Positions 1 through 9,457 are shown, counted from the first letter of the stretch. The stretch is DNA of 64,000 bases from Temperatibacter marinus (GCF_031598375.1 NZ_CP123872.1:248001-312000), one strand, 5' to 3'. The notes: a model not told the origin generated them from the sequence alone. Made by a program: numbers and translations.

Positions 1-924
1 CAGAGCCCCGCCAAAAGCAGCCCCCAAGGCCGCACAGACTGCCGCAATCTCATCCTCCGCCTGGAACGTCAGAATGCCAAGGTCTTTCAACGACGAAAGC
101 GTATGTAAAACGGGAGAGGCCGGCGTAATCGGGTAAGACCCAAGAACAATATCCAATCCAGACAATTCTCCGCCCGCTGCCAAGCCCCAAGACAAAGCCT
201 CAGAACCCGTCACCGTCTTATAAAGACCCGGCTCTTGCTTCACTGCACCAATGTGATACCGCTTTATACTGGTGGATAACTCAGCCGTTTCTCCATAAGC
301 ATGCCCCGCATTCAATGCCGCAATATTCGCTGCCGCAATCTCAGGCTTTTTAGCGAACTTCTTCTCAAGCCAATCCGTAACCGGCGCTCTGCTGCGGTCA
401 AACATCCAAAGCATCAACCCCAGCATATACATATTCTTTGAACGCAGCGCATCCTTGTTCCCAAGGCCAAACTCTTTCACTGATTCAACCGTCTGCTTAG
501 ACGCATCCAACGTGATCAGCTGATAATCTTCAAGACAACCATCCTCAAGGGGATTCGTCTCATAACCCGCTTTTTGAAGATTCCTCTTGGTGAAACTGCC
601 CGCATCAACAACCAACAAACCACCCCGCCGAAGATTATCCAAAGAGACCTTCAACGCCGCAGGGTTCATCGCAACCAAAACATCAGGCTCATCACCTATC
701 GTCTTAATCGATTTAGCACCAAAATTAATTTGAAACGCAGACACCCCAAACGTCGTCCCAACAGGGGCGCGGATTTCCGCAGGGAAATCTGGAAATGTCG
801 CTAAGTCTGAGCCCGAAAGCGCAGTAGAGTTCGTAAATTGGCTGCCGGTCAGCTGCATTCCGTCACCAGAATCACCTGCAAACCGAACCACCGCAGATTC
901 TAAAATCTGGACGTCCGTTGTCAT
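1..924 (-). CDS. korA: 2-oxoglutarate:ferredoxin oxidoreductase alpha subunit (gamma-alpha fusion), 3' end outside window
   Basis: The frame stays open for 308 codons from ATG at 924 to the left edge, so only the N-terminal half is present. Residues 13-190 match the gamma domain of 2-oxoacid:acceptor oxidoreductases (RFAGDSGDGMQLTG at 14-27). From about 240 the pyrimidine-binding alpha domain starts, with YPITPAS at 264-270 and QAEDEIAA at 288-295. This gamma-alpha order is typical of KorA, which oxidises 2-oxoglutarate to succinyl-CoA with KorB and ferredoxin in the cytoplasm. A Shine-Dalgarno AAGGAAA precedes the ATG. The partner korB should lie beyond position 1. A related 2-oxoacid oxidoreductase cannot be excluded without the C-terminus. 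Confidence 0.88.
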   Translation of the reverse strand, partial: MTTDVQILESAVVRFAGDSGDGMQLTGSQFTNSTALSGSDLATFPDFPAEIRAPVGTTFGVSAFQINFGAKSIKTIGDEPDVLVAMNPAALKVSLDNLRRGGLLVVDAGSFTKRNLQKAGYETNPLEDGCLEDYQLITLDASKQTVESVKEFGLGNKDALRSKNMYMLGLMLWMFDRSRAPVTDWLEKKFAKKPEIAAANIAALNAGHAYGETAELSTSIKRYHIGAVKQEPGLYKTVTGSEALSWGLAAGGELSGLDIVLGSYPITPASPVLHTLSSLKDLGILTFQAEDEIAAVCAALGAAFGGAL

Positions 925-1329
925 AGTATTTTCCTTGTCATACCTTTTTGGGTCATGTGAATAAACACAATGCCCGAGAGGCCTTTACAGAACCAGGCAA
1001 CCTGTCCCGATCCCTTATTAAAGTTAAATTGACTGTGACCTGTGCTTGAATATAATTCTGTCAACTAGTTTACACCTCATATCCCCTCTTACCGTCACTG
1101 CTCAAGTGAGGCCATCAACAATGAAGGCGTCAAGAGGCCGAACATCTTTCACAGCAAAAACATCATCGAATATAGCCATAGAAGGACAGTATCCATCCTA
1201 AAAAATAAACATTCTTGAATTTAAAATAGACGATGCTTAGAAATATATGCATATATAATTCAAGCAGTTATTGAGAGTATTTTGTACATTTACGGGCTAT
1301 CCACTTGGGATTAATTTTAGAAAGATTGT
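925..1329. other. Intergenic region between korA and GT2 gene
   Basis: This 405-bp gap separates the divergent korA and glycosyltransferase genes. I see no credible coding frame in it. Its one clear signal is a sigma70-like promoter at 1029-1056 on the plus strand, listed separately. The last 100 bp before the glycosyltransferase are very AT-rich. Confidence 0.5.
1029..1056 (+). promoter_or_regulatory. Putative sigma70 promoter
   Basis: TTGACT at 1029-1034 and a perfect TATAAT at 1051-1056 are separated by 16 bp. It points toward the glycosyltransferase at 1330 but lies about 270 bp upstream, leaving a long leader or room for a small RNA. Confidence 0.45.
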
Positions 1330-2289
1330 ATGTTTACTGTTGTCATTAATGTCTACAATAGAGCCTCTCTCATTGAAGAAACCCTCCATTCAATTTTTAA
1401 TCAAACACAGCCCGCGCAAGAAATTGTCGTTGTTAACGATGGATCAACTGACAATTCATTAGAGATCCTTGAAAAATATTCGGACAGAATAAAACTGTTT
1501 ACAATTGAGAATGTGGGGTGTGGGACTTCGCGGAAAAAAGCCATTGAATATAGTGACCCTTCAATTCCCTGGATCACTTTTTGTGATAGTGATGATTTAT
1601 GGAAACCAAATCACCTAGAGACCATAGCAGCCTTGATCACCGATACACCTGAAGCCAGCGTCGTCGCAACAGATTTTGATACATTTGGTAAGGACGAGAA
1701 TAGAGGATATTTCCACCTACGATCCATCCCCAAAAAATGGTGGGCAGGCTATGCCTCGATGATTAAAGAAGATGTTTATCTTTTACCAGCGCCTTTTCTA
1801 CCTCTTTTAGAGCATAATCCGCTTGTGATCACCACGATGGCTATAAAAAGGGACATCTATGAGAAATGCGGTGGCATTAATGAAAGCTTTTCGAGGTATC
1901 AAGCAGAAGATTCAGACCTAACGCGGCGCCTAGCCCTCGCCAATCACCCCTTTGTCCTTTCCCTAGCTCATACGGTTCGCCTCAGAAGAGACGGCAGCAA
2001 TATGTCACAGAGCGCGGCGGGGAATTTTTTAGACAGAGCTCGAATTTCCATCTCTCATATGAATGAGGAGCTTATTCCTGATAAATATAGTCAAAAAACA
2101 CACCTGTTTATTCAATCTTCCTTAGAAGAAGCAATACGCAGATTATATATCCAAGATGAACCGCAGAAATTCGAATTGGCTTATGAGGCCATAACCCCCT
2201 ATCAAATAAAACGCTCAACTCGTTTTCGTATGAAAACGCGCGCTTTACCTGTCTGTCTCAGGAGGATGATCACGGCAGTCCTAAGTTAA
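1330..2289 (+). CDS. Family 2 glycosyltransferase
   Basis: A 319-residue protein with an N-terminal GT-A fold of glycosyltransferase family 2. It opens with the beta strand FTVVINVYN, followed by NDGSTD at 36-41 (nucleotide binding) and DSDD at 86-89, the DxD-type metal and nucleotide-sugar motif. The C-terminal third (after about 200) is helical and less typical. GT2 enzymes move a sugar from a nucleotide donor to surface glycan, lipid or protein. Acceptor and sugar cannot be told from sequence. No other glycan genes are nearby, so it stands alone. I chose ATG 1330 because it begins exactly at the first beta strand; an ATG at 1271 is in another frame. Confidence 0.85.
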   Translation: MFTVVINVYNRASLIEETLHSIFNQTQPAQEIVVVNDGSTDNSLEILEKYSDRIKLFTIENVGCGTSRKKAIEYSDPSIPWITFCDSDDLWKPNHLETIAALITDTPEASVVATDFDTFGKDENRGYFHLRSIPKKWWAGYASMIKEDVYLLPAPFLPLLEHNPLVITTMAIKRDIYEKCGGINESFSRYQAEDSDLTRRLALANHPFVLSLAHTVRLRRDGSNMSQSAAGNFLDRARISISHMNEELIPDKYSQKTHLFIQSSLEEAIRRLYIQDEPQKFELAYEAITPYQIKRSTRFRMKTRALPVCLRRMITAVLS

Positions 2290-2306
2290 GTGCTCAATAG
2301 CCTTTC

Positions 2307-2489
2307 TTATGAATTGCAGGATAGGGCATAGACTTTTTGGTCGAAAGCCTTCAGGCCAATTTCTGCTCGAATCTCATTTATGCGCTTCTCATTCTCGAGG
2401 TTGTTAAAAGTCGCTTTCTTTATCTCGCATGTGATATGAGTAGCATATCGTTGTGGCTTGCCGCTGTTCAGCTGTGCCCGGTCATACAT
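2307..2489 (-). pseudogene. DUF6624-like C-terminal remnant
   Basis: A 60-residue frame whose sequence resembles the end of DUF6624 proteins: DRAQLNSGKPQRYATH near the start, then NEIRAEIGLKAF close to the C-terminus (the family usually reads GKPQRYGTQ and RRAxxGL). The family is normally much longer, and a stop lies six codons upstream of the ATG in the same frame. I read this as the surviving tail of a broken gene. No function is claimed. The family match is from memory of its motif and could be wrong. Confidence 0.4.
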
Positions 2490-2542
2490 TGAAGCATAAT
2501 GCCCTCATTATCTGAAACTCCCTCTAAAATTACTTGAGCATA

Positions 2543-3436
2543 TCAAAAAACGTTTTCAAGAAACTCTAAAAATTTATCAAGCTTAGGAGATGTCATTCTC
2601 TTTTGTTGATATAGTGCATAAAGCGTTCTTTCAGACTGCTCCCACTCGGGCAATACATGGCATAGTCTGCCGTCACCAATGGCATCATCAACTAAATAAT
2701 CATACAAATTAGCGATGCCCATGCCGTCGAGAGCAGATTGTAATAATAGATTATAATTATTACTAGAATAGAGAGGTTTCGGATAGACTACCCTATGGCT
2801 GTTTGATCTTTGAAACTCCCATGACGAATTTTTAGATTCGTCGTTATAGCTTAACAAGTTTAAACCACTTAGGTCTAAAGGATCATTCAGTAGATCTATT
2901 GATTCCATATAAGACGGAGATGCCACAAGCTTGCGACCGTGAGACGCTACAACCATAGAAAACAGGGGAGAGGTCTCTGCCGCCTTTATAGAACGAATAG
3001 CAACATCATAGCCCTCAGCAGAAATATTACTCACATTGTCAGCGAGATTTAAGGACAGATTTATATCAGGGAACTGACTATGAAAAACGTGTAATCGAGG
3101 GGCGAGGAGACATTGCCCCACCGAAATTGGCGCAGTAACTTTAAGCAACCCGGAAGGGTTGGTCCCTCGCTGGTATAGGCGCGCTTCTAACTCTGACAGA
3201 TCATTCAACATAACCTCAGAAGCATTTAGATATTCATTACCGCTATCAGTCAAACTCAATGTCCGAGTTGTACGGTGCATTAGCTTTACATTCAACACAG
3301 CCTCTAGCTGTTGCACAGCCTTACTCACTGAGGAGACAGTCATCCCCATTTTAGCGGCACCCTTCGTGAAAGAGCCTTGCGTTGCAACAGCATGAAACAC
3401 TTTCATTAAGTGAAATTTATCGAGATCTCGTTTCAT
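2543..3436 (-). CDS. LysR-family transcriptional regulator
   Basis: A 297-residue LysR regulator. Residues 1-62 form the winged helix-turn-helix (VFHAVATQGSFTKGAAKMG, then SSVSKAVQQLEAVLNVKLMHRTTRTLSLTDSG). The remainder is the periplasmic-binding-protein-like effector domain. The HRTTRTLSLT wording is typical of the CrgA/AaeR-like subgroup. It is divergent from the secreted NHL-repeat gene at 3545, with about 110 bp of AT-rich DNA between them, so that gene is the most likely target. The effector is unknown. Confidence 0.9.
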   Translation of the reverse strand: MKRDLDKFHLMKVFHAVATQGSFTKGAAKMGMTVSSVSKAVQQLEAVLNVKLMHRTTRTLSLTDSGNEYLNASEVMLNDLSELEARLYQRGTNPSGLLKVTAPISVGQCLLAPRLHVFHSQFPDINLSLNLADNVSNISAEGYDVAIRSIKAAETSPLFSMVVASHGRKLVASPSYMESIDLLNDPLDLSGLNLLSYNDESKNSSWEFQRSNSHRVVYPKPLYSSNNYNLLLQSALDGMGIANLYDYLVDDAIGDGRLCHVLPEWEQSERTLYALYQQKRMTSPKLDKFLEFLENVF

Positions 3437-3544
3437 TATTATTTCTTTAATGGAAATTGTAATTGTCGATATATCTACATTATCACCTTATCAATAATAG
3501 TATACATAAATCCAATACATAACAATAAGCAGCAAGGATATCCT

Positions 3545-4474
3545 ATGATGATTAGAGCCATACTTCAGTTTTTACTTTTTGCCACAGTTGTTTCAGGGAT
3601 AACTGCGGCACATTCGACCCAGCTGAAATTCGAAGATATCGCCATAAATTTCTCCTTACCAGAGGGGTGGTCGCTCGGTGAGGTTACTGGCATTCAAAGG
3701 CGTGAGAACGGGAATTTCATTATATTTCATCGCGGTCAACACCAATTGCTAGAGTTCGATGAGAATTTCCAGTTTGTCCGAGAGATTGGGCATGGTCTAT
3801 TTAAAAACCCTCACGGTCTAAGAATAGATAAGATGGGAAATGTTTGGACAACCGATACTGAAACACATGTGGTACTGAAGTTTTCCGAGACAGGCAAGGT
3901 AACAATGGTCCTAGGGAAAAATGGATTATCAGGCACAGGTTGGTTTGATCGCGATTACAATCTCACCTTATTCAACCAGCCCATGGATGTCGCTTTTGAT
4001 CGAAAAGGCTATATCTATGTAGTCGACAAAGGGAATGATAGGATCGTCAAGTTAGATCAGAATGGCTTTATAGAAACGTCATGGGGTCAAAAGGGCACAG
4101 GCCGCAGTCAATTTAATTTCGCGCACTCTATTGTGATTGATTCTGAGGACAGGGTATATGTCGCTGACAGAGAGAATCAACGTATCCAAATTTTCGACTT
4201 AGAGGGCACTTATTTAAAGCAGTGGAAGAACGTTGGATATCCATACATGATCACTCTTTCAAAGGACAGTTTATGGATGACAGACGCAAGAGCCGAGCAG
4301 GTCAAGCAATTTGATATGAAAGGAAACTTGATTAGGCATCATCGCGGTATTCCTGGGCGAAACACAGGACAATATAGCGCAGTACACGGTATTTTTGTCG
4401 ACAAGAAAAATCAAGTATGGGTTACTCAAATATTCAATTGGGCTGGCGTGAATCTCTTAAAATTCACACCCTGA
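3545..4474 (+). CDS. Secreted NHL-repeat protein, peptidyl-amidoglycolate-lyase-like
   Basis: A 309-residue protein with a signal peptide (about residues 1-23, cut near TAAHS). Several NHL blades follow: NPHGLRIDKMGNVWTTD, QPMDVAFDRKGYIYVVD and AHSIVIDSEDRVYVAD, each with the D-x-G/D-x-[IV]-[YW]-V pattern. They should form a six-bladed propeller in the periplasm or outside the cell. Overall it resembles the lyase domain of peptide-amidating enzymes, but many bacterial members have no known reaction. The frame is open upstream to 3410, but I place the start at ATG 3545 because AAGGA lies just before it and the signal peptide begins there. LysR at 2543 is divergent and probably controls it. Confidence 0.75.
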   Translation: MMIRAILQFLLFATVVSGITAAHSTQLKFEDIAINFSLPEGWSLGEVTGIQRRENGNFIIFHRGQHQLLEFDENFQFVREIGHGLFKNPHGLRIDKMGNVWTTDTETHVVLKFSETGKVTMVLGKNGLSGTGWFDRDYNLTLFNQPMDVAFDRKGYIYVVDKGNDRIVKLDQNGFIETSWGQKGTGRSQFNFAHSIVIDSEDRVYVADRENQRIQIFDLEGTYLKQWKNVGYPYMITLSKDSLWMTDARAEQVKQFDMKGNLIRHHRGIPGRNTGQYSAVHGIFVDKKNQVWVTQIFNWAGVNLLKFTP

Positions 4475-4682
4475 TAATCGAGGCAAATCAGGCTATAAAG
4501 ATCATGGCCCATAGACGTAAAAAGTGTCTAAAAGATTTCAGTGGATGCTCACCCTTTTCCAGCCGGCACCACCTGCCCACGACGAGATGATGCGACAGGG
4601 TTATTCGCAAAAGGCGATATTTATTCTCGGATGCTACTCACATGTTCATGCCATATAAATTTTTCTAAAGTATGTCTCGTCG

Positions 4683-4705
4683 AAAGGCCTGATTAACAGG
4701 CCTTT
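4683..4705 (-). terminator. Putative terminator after gabT
   Basis: Perfect 8-bp inverted repeat AAAGGCCT / AGGCCTTT with a 7-nt loop overlapping the gabT stop codon. On the minus strand the 3' arm ends in CCTTT, but no longer U-run follows, so termination strength is uncertain. Confidence 0.45.
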
Positions 4706-5970
4706 AAAGCTTCTTCTAAAAGATCCAACCCTTCATGCAAGTGATGATCAGGAATGGTTAAAGGTGCAAGCAATCGGATTGTATTCCCAAAATAGCCACA
4801 TGACAACAAGATCAAGCCTTTTTCGTGGGCCTTGGTTACCAGCTTGGTCGTGACTTCTGAGTCTGGCTCATGGCCACCTTTTTCTTTTACCATCTCAAAA
4901 GCGACCATTGCTCCAATACCGCGTACATCACCGATAGCTGGCAGGCACTTGTTTGCTTTAAAAGCATTTAATCGATCCACCATCACGTCGCCAATTGCCT
5001 GACTTCGCTTAATCAATCCTTCTTCTTCTATAGCCTCAATCGTCGCAAGGGATGCAGCGCAAGCAACTGGATTTCCGCCATAAGTGCCACCAAGACCACC
5101 TGGTAAAGTACTATCTAATACATATGACTTTGCAATAACACCCGAAATTGGGAAGCCGCCGCCCATGGCTTTTGCCACTGTCATAATGTCAGGCTCTGTT
5201 TCATAATGCTCTGTGGCAAACATCTTCCCTGTCCGCCCAAAACCAGTTTGAACTTCATCACAGATTAAGAGGATTCCATGTTCATCACAAATCTCTCTCA
5301 AAGCCTGCATGAACTCTTTAGGGGCCTGATAAAATCCACCTTCCCCTTGCACAGGCTCTAGAATAATCGCGGCCACGTCGTGGGCTTCAATATCGGATTT
5401 AAAGAGAGCCTTCACTCCATTCAAAGCATCTTTAACTGATATCCCGTGATGCGGAATTGGGAAAGGAGCATGAAACACATTCGATGCGCCTGTACCAGCA
5501 CTTGCTCTATAGGGAACGATCTTTCCTGTTAGGGTACTCGTAAGAGCTGTCCGGCCGTGAAATGCCCCGCGAAATGCTATGACACCAGGGCGTTTTGTAT
5601 GGACCCGAGCAATTTTAATCGCATTCTCAACCGCCTCAGCTCCCGTTGAAAAGAGAACTGATTTTGCTTCACGAATTGGAGCAAGAGCATTTAAGCGCTC
5701 ACATAACTTTACATAAGGCTCGTAAGGAGAAACCTGAAAAGCTGTATGAGTGTAAAGATCGCATTGGTCTTTAGCCGCCTGAATAATTTTAGGATGACAG
5801 TGACCTGTATTGCATACGGCTATCCCCATAGCAAAATCAAGATATCGTTGACCATCAGCATCCCAGACTTCTGCATTTAAGGCTTTGCTCGCAAAAACAC
5901 TCGTTGCTGAGGCCACACCTGGCGCAACTGCTGCTAATCTTCTCAAGCGTAAATCATTATTTTTGGTCAT
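4693..5970 (-). CDS. gabT: 4-aminobutyrate aminotransferase (class III)
   Basis: A 425-residue PLP enzyme that converts GABA plus 2-oxoglutarate to succinate semialdehyde plus glutamate. The fold-type I class III signature is complete: STGAEAVENAIKIAR around 108-122, D238 in LLICDEVQTGFGRTG (binds the pyridine nitrogen), and K267 in VAKAMGGGFP (Schiff base). Numbering is within one residue of E. coli GabT. Start ATG 5970 has a strong AGGAGG upstream and overlaps the gabD stop as ATGA, so the two are translationally coupled. A frame extension to 5991 has no such signal. It is the last gene of a six-gene operon. A related omega-amino-acid transaminase is possible, but the adjacent SSADH favours GABA. 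Confidence 0.88.
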   Translation of the reverse strand: MTKNNDLRLRRLAAVAPGVASATSVFASKALNAEVWDADGQRYLDFAMGIAVCNTGHCHPKIIQAAKDQCDLYTHTAFQVSPYEPYVKLCERLNALAPIREAKSVLFSTGAEAVENAIKIARVHTKRPGVIAFRGAFHGRTALTSTLTGKIVPYRASAGTGASNVFHAPFPIPHHGISVKDALNGVKALFKSDIEAHDVAAIILEPVQGEGGFYQAPKEFMQALREICDEHGILLICDEVQTGFGRTGKMFATEHYETEPDIMTVAKAMGGGFPISGVIAKSYVLDSTLPGGLGGTYGGNPVACAASLATIEAIEEEGLIKRSQAIGDVMVDRLNAFKANKCLPAIGDVRGIGAMVAFEMVKEKGGHEPDSEVTTKLVTKAHEKGLILLSCGYFGNTIRLLAPLTIPDHHLHEGLDLLEEALKAC

Positions 5971-7397
5971 GATAGACCTCCTAATAAGCAATATTTAATT
6001 TCTGTATATTCATCTAATCCGTACCGGCTCCCTTCACGACCAACACCGCTTTCTTTGACACCGCCAAAAGGGGCAACCTCTGTTGAAATGATACCTTCAT
6101 TGACGCCGACCATGCCGTATTCAAGAGCTTGCATGATACGAAAGGAACGACCCAAATCCTGAGTATAAAAATATGCCGCAAGTCCGTACGGCGTATCATT
6201 AGCCATCTGCACAGCTTCCTCTTCGGCATCAAATTTAAACACAGGGGCCACAGGGCCAAAAATTTCAGCTTGAGCTATGGCATTACTGTGATGGATATCC
6301 GTTAAGATTGTGGGAGAATAAAAATTACCGCACGCATTATGGCGTGCTCCCCCAAGGGCTACGTTTGCTCCTTGTTCCTTCGCGAGAGATACCAGTCCTT
6401 CAACTTTTTCGACAGCAGCTTCATCTATCAGAGGGCCAACTATTGTACCTTCTTCAGCCCCGTTCCCTACTGTAAATCCTGAAACGGCTTTGGTGAATTT
6501 AGAGATAAATTCATCGTAAACATCAGCCTGAACATAAAATCGATTTGCACAGACACACGTTTGTCCTGCATTTCTATATTTACTGATCAGAGCCCCTTCA
6601 ACAGCCTTATCAATATTTGCATCGTTAAACACAATAAAAGGGGCATTGCCGCCGAGTTCTAAAGAAACCTTCTTCACAGTTCCAGCGCATTGTTTCATCA
6701 AAAGTTTGCCAACGGGTGTTGACCCTGTGAAGGAGAACTTCTTAATAACAGGATGCTCTGTTAAGACCTTCCCAACTGAGACAGGGTCAGTTGTTGGAAT
6801 AATTTTCATTACACCCTTCGGAATTCCAGCTTCCAAAGCAAGTGCTTCTAATGCTAATGCAGATAAAGGAGTTGTCTCAGCAGGCTTGACAACGGCTGTA
6901 CATCCAGCAGCCAGAGCCGGTGCTACTTTTCTGGTAATCATTGCGATCGGAAAATTCCAAGGCGTAATGGCACTGATAACGCCGATAGGTTGCTTTTGTA
7001 CAATAATTTTCTTACCAGCAAGAGGAGATGGAATCACATCACCGTACATGCGTTTACCTTCTTCCGCGAACCACTCAATAAAGGAAGCGCCATACGCTAC
7101 TTCGCCGCGAGCTTCTGCAAGAGGTTTACCACATTCAGCAGTAATGATCTGAGCCAGGCCTTCCGCATTTTCAAGAATGAGCCCATACCATTTTTGGAGT
7201 AGCTCTGCTCGGCCCTTAGCTGTCAAGTGCGACCATTGTTTAAAGGCACGTTCTGAATCAATAACTGCACTCTCAACAGAAGCCGCGTCATATTCTTTTA
7301 CAGTCGTTATAACTCTATTTGTCGCTGGATTTAAAACAACGAGGCCTGTCCCGTGACTGATATAGTCAGTCACAAGCGAAAGATCGAGTGTCATCAT
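5967..7397 (-). CDS. gabD: Succinate-semialdehyde dehydrogenase
   Basis: A 476-residue aldehyde dehydrogenase of the succinate-semialdehyde type, oxidising succinate semialdehyde to succinate with NAD(P)+ in the cytoplasm. Visible catalytic residues are N148 in TPWNFP, E247 in LELGGNAPF and nucleophile C281 in NAGQTCVCANR. A second cysteine two residues later (C283) is a feature of redox-regulated SSADHs. Two tandem ATGs at 7397 and 7394 follow AAGGAG; the second has the better spacing, so the true start may be 7394. It sits between the nitrilase gene (12 bp upstream) and gabT (4-bp overlap), giving a two-step GABA route into the TCA cycle. Confidence 0.9.
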   Translation of the reverse strand: MMTLDLSLVTDYISHGTGLVVLNPATNRVITTVKEYDAASVESAVIDSERAFKQWSHLTAKGRAELLQKWYGLILENAEGLAQIITAECGKPLAEARGEVAYGASFIEWFAEEGKRMYGDVIPSPLAGKKIIVQKQPIGVISAITPWNFPIAMITRKVAPALAAGCTAVVKPAETTPLSALALEALALEAGIPKGVMKIIPTTDPVSVGKVLTEHPVIKKFSFTGSTPVGKLLMKQCAGTVKKVSLELGGNAPFIVFNDANIDKAVEGALISKYRNAGQTCVCANRFYVQADVYDEFISKFTKAVSGFTVGNGAEEGTIVGPLIDEAAVEKVEGLVSLAKEQGANVALGGARHNACGNFYSPTILTDIHHSNAIAQAEIFGPVAPVFKFDAEEEAVQMANDTPYGLAAYFYTQDLGRSFRIMQALEYGMVGVNEGIISTEVAPFGGVKESGVGREGSRYGLDEYTEIKYCLLGGLS

Positions 7398-7409
7398 ATG
7401 CTCCTTAAA

Positions 7410-8258
7410 TCAAGTTCTCGCTGGAACTTTTAATTTCCCAAGATTATCCAAAAATTTACTTCTATTCGCCATGCCTTCATGCGGGTAGCTATGAGAGGCA
7501 TCACGAAAACTCTTTAAGGGTTGTCCGAGCCCCATCAGCCCTCTCTCGCGGCATCTTCGAACGCGATCAAAATCAACTTCAATAAGCATCACTTCTTCGG
7601 ATCCTGCCGATTGATATAATATATCGCCATCAGGTCCAGCCATCATAGACCGCCCAAGCCCCTGCTCTCCTGTGCCATTCACATCAATAAAATAACATTG
7701 TTGCTGTGCTGCAGTTGCACGCACCATAGCCAACTCTACGTCCCTGTCACAACTATCCGTCAATGTTGGATGTAAGAGTACTTCGGCGCCTTCTGTTATC
7801 ATGGCTCTTGATAATTCGGGGAACCACATATCATAGCAAATATATACACCAAATTTCCCATACCCTGGCACATCAAACACACAAATGTCTTGGCCTTCAG
7901 AGACGCCCTTTTCATAGGGATAGAAAGGATACATTTTCCGGTACCGATCAACAACCTCACCTGCAGGATTAATCACAGGCGTTGTATTGAAAATTTTTCC
8001 GTCCAGGTCTTCCATCAAGGAGCCACCTACAAGCCAAATATCAAGCTCCTTTGCAAGACGGCATAGCCTTTCTTCACAATCAGCCAGCCGCGGGGACGCC
8101 GTCGTTGCACCGGCGCCGCAAATGGCAAGTTCACTCAGAACAATCATCTGAATAAACGGATATCTCAACATGGTTTTTCTAATTTTGGAAACAACAGTAT
8201 CCAAATTATTACCTGCGGCTAAATCGAGCTGCAAACCCGCAATTGTCATTTGTGTCAT
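7410..8258 (-). CDS. Carbon-nitrogen hydrolase (nitrilase superfamily amidase)
   Basis: A 282-residue nitrilase-superfamily enzyme with the full Glu-Lys-Cys triad: E43 in VLSELAICG, K108 in YRKMYPFYPYEKG and C141 in GVYICYDMWFPE. Such enzymes cleave amides, carbamoyl groups or nitriles. Length and the aliphatic-amidase-like wording favour an amidase. Its place directly before gabD and gabT suggests it releases a GABA-type amino acid from an amide, but the substrate is inferred from context only. The start overlaps the MFS stop as ATGA, so it is translationally coupled to the transporter upstream. Confidence 0.82.
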   Translation of the reverse strand: MTQMTIAGLQLDLAAGNNLDTVVSKIRKTMLRYPFIQMIVLSELAICGAGATTASPRLADCEERLCRLAKELDIWLVGGSLMEDLDGKIFNTTPVINPAGEVVDRYRKMYPFYPYEKGVSEGQDICVFDVPGYGKFGVYICYDMWFPELSRAMITEGAEVLLHPTLTDSCDRDVELAMVRATAAQQQCYFIDVNGTGEQGLGRSMMAGPDGDILYQSAGSEEVMLIEVDFDRVRRCRERGLMGLGQPLKSFRDASHSYPHEGMANRSKFLDNLGKLKVPART

Positions 8259-9457
8259 GCGGTTTTCTCCCCATCTAATTCTTTCGAATTTGAGTTATTT
8301 ACTTTTGTTGTATGATCCACTTTTAAAGCGGGAATAAAGACGGCTACTGCACAAATTGCTAAACCTACTGATGCCGTATTTATTATAGCTGAAAAATCAT
8401 TCTCACCGACAAGGTAAGCAGCAACCATCGGCCCTGATGCTAACCCCAGTTTTGAAATAAACCCTGCAAGGGCTCCCATTTGGCCGTGACCGTCAAAACT
8501 CGCTAAAAGCCCAAGCAGGTAAGGAATAACGAAAGCCCAGCCAATGCCTGTCACCGTATTCGCAATAAAATAGATTTTAGGATCCTCTGACCAATGGAAC
8601 GCATAGGTAAAAATTGCTTGTAAAGTGAGTCCAATTAGGAGGGGCTTGAAGCGTCCATATTTAGAGCCAATGACAAAAACGAGCACAGCCCCAGATACAC
8701 TTATAATATTGGCTAAAGAAAGCCAGTCAGAGATAGCACTCACCTCATAGCCATTCTCTTTTCCAAGCTCAATTGCATAATCTGCAATTCCCATATTTGA
8801 TGCTTGAAACATAAAAATAGATAGCATTGCCAGCACTAAAGGAAAAATGATCAACCCCTTGTTCGTTCCACTCCCCGCAATTGCCTCTTGCTCAGATTTA
8901 ACTTTGTAATCAGGAATGAAAGGGACCATCATCAGTGTGATAAGGCTGAAACATATTAGTGCTCCAAAAGCAGCGCCATGGCCAAAAGAAGAAACTAGTT
9001 TAGGAACAAAGTAAATACCCAAGCTACCGAAAGTATATTGCACGACAAGTAACATGCCATAGCCTTTGTCTGGGTCGTTGGTTCTTGCGATGACTCCAAG
9101 ACCAATTCCCACTAAAAAGCCACCAATTGTACCATGGCCAAATCGGATATATTTCAACAAATTCGCGTCAGTGATTTGAAAGGATAATACATCAACAGCA
9201 ATCATCAAAGGAAGGATGATGTAAGCCGTTTTTTTCCACTGAAAATATCGTATACCAAATGTTGCGATCAAAGCACCAAATGCTGCTCCGTATTTATTGG
9301 CGGCCGTAATGTAGCCCGCATCTTGGCGGCTAATACCTAAACCGTCCACAAAAGCTGATAAGAAAGCCCCTCCTAAGTTCACATAGAAAAGACCCGCAGT
9401 TGCTAAAAATGCTAGCATTATGGCTGCGAGTAAACTCTCCGAATTGACAGATTTCAT
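8255..9457 (-). CDS. MFS transporter
   Basis: A 400-residue integral membrane protein with about twelve hydrophobic segments and a polar central linker near residues 188-200 (DYKVKSEQEAIAGSG), as in the major facilitator superfamily. It probably carries the substrate or its hydrolysis product across the inner membrane for this operon. Subfamily and substrate are not recognisable by eye. Its start overlaps the stop of the serine hydrolase gene as TAATG, and its stop overlaps the nitrilase start. Confidence 0.82.
   Translation of the reverse strand: MKSVNSESLLAAIMLAFLATAGLFYVNLGGAFLSAFVDGLGISRQDAGYITAANKYGAAFGALIATFGIRYFQWKKTAYIILPLMIAVDVLSFQITDANLLKYIRFGHGTIGGFLVGIGLGVIARTNDPDKGYGMLLVVQYTFGSLGIYFVPKLVSSFGHGAAFGALICFSLITLMMVPFIPDYKVKSEQEAIAGSGTNKGLIIFPLVLAMLSIFMFQASNMGIADYAIELGKENGYEVSAISDWLSLANIISVSGAVLVFVIGSKYGRFKPLLIGLTLQAIFTYAFHWSEDPKIYFIANTVTGIGWAFVIPYLLGLLASFDGHGQMGALAGFISKLGLASGPMVAAYLVGENDFSAIINTASVGLAICAVAVFIPALKVDHTTKVNNSNSKELDGEKTA

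Noticed and set aside
3410-3544. N-terminal extension of the NHL-repeat protein
   Set aside because: It would overlap the LysR start and put 45 low-complexity residues before a good signal peptide. AAGGA just before ATG 3545 decides the start.
6646-7152. 168-codon frame on the plus strand
   Set aside because: It is antisense to gabD, whose full set of catalytic motifs shows it is the real gene. No ribosome site or family similarity.
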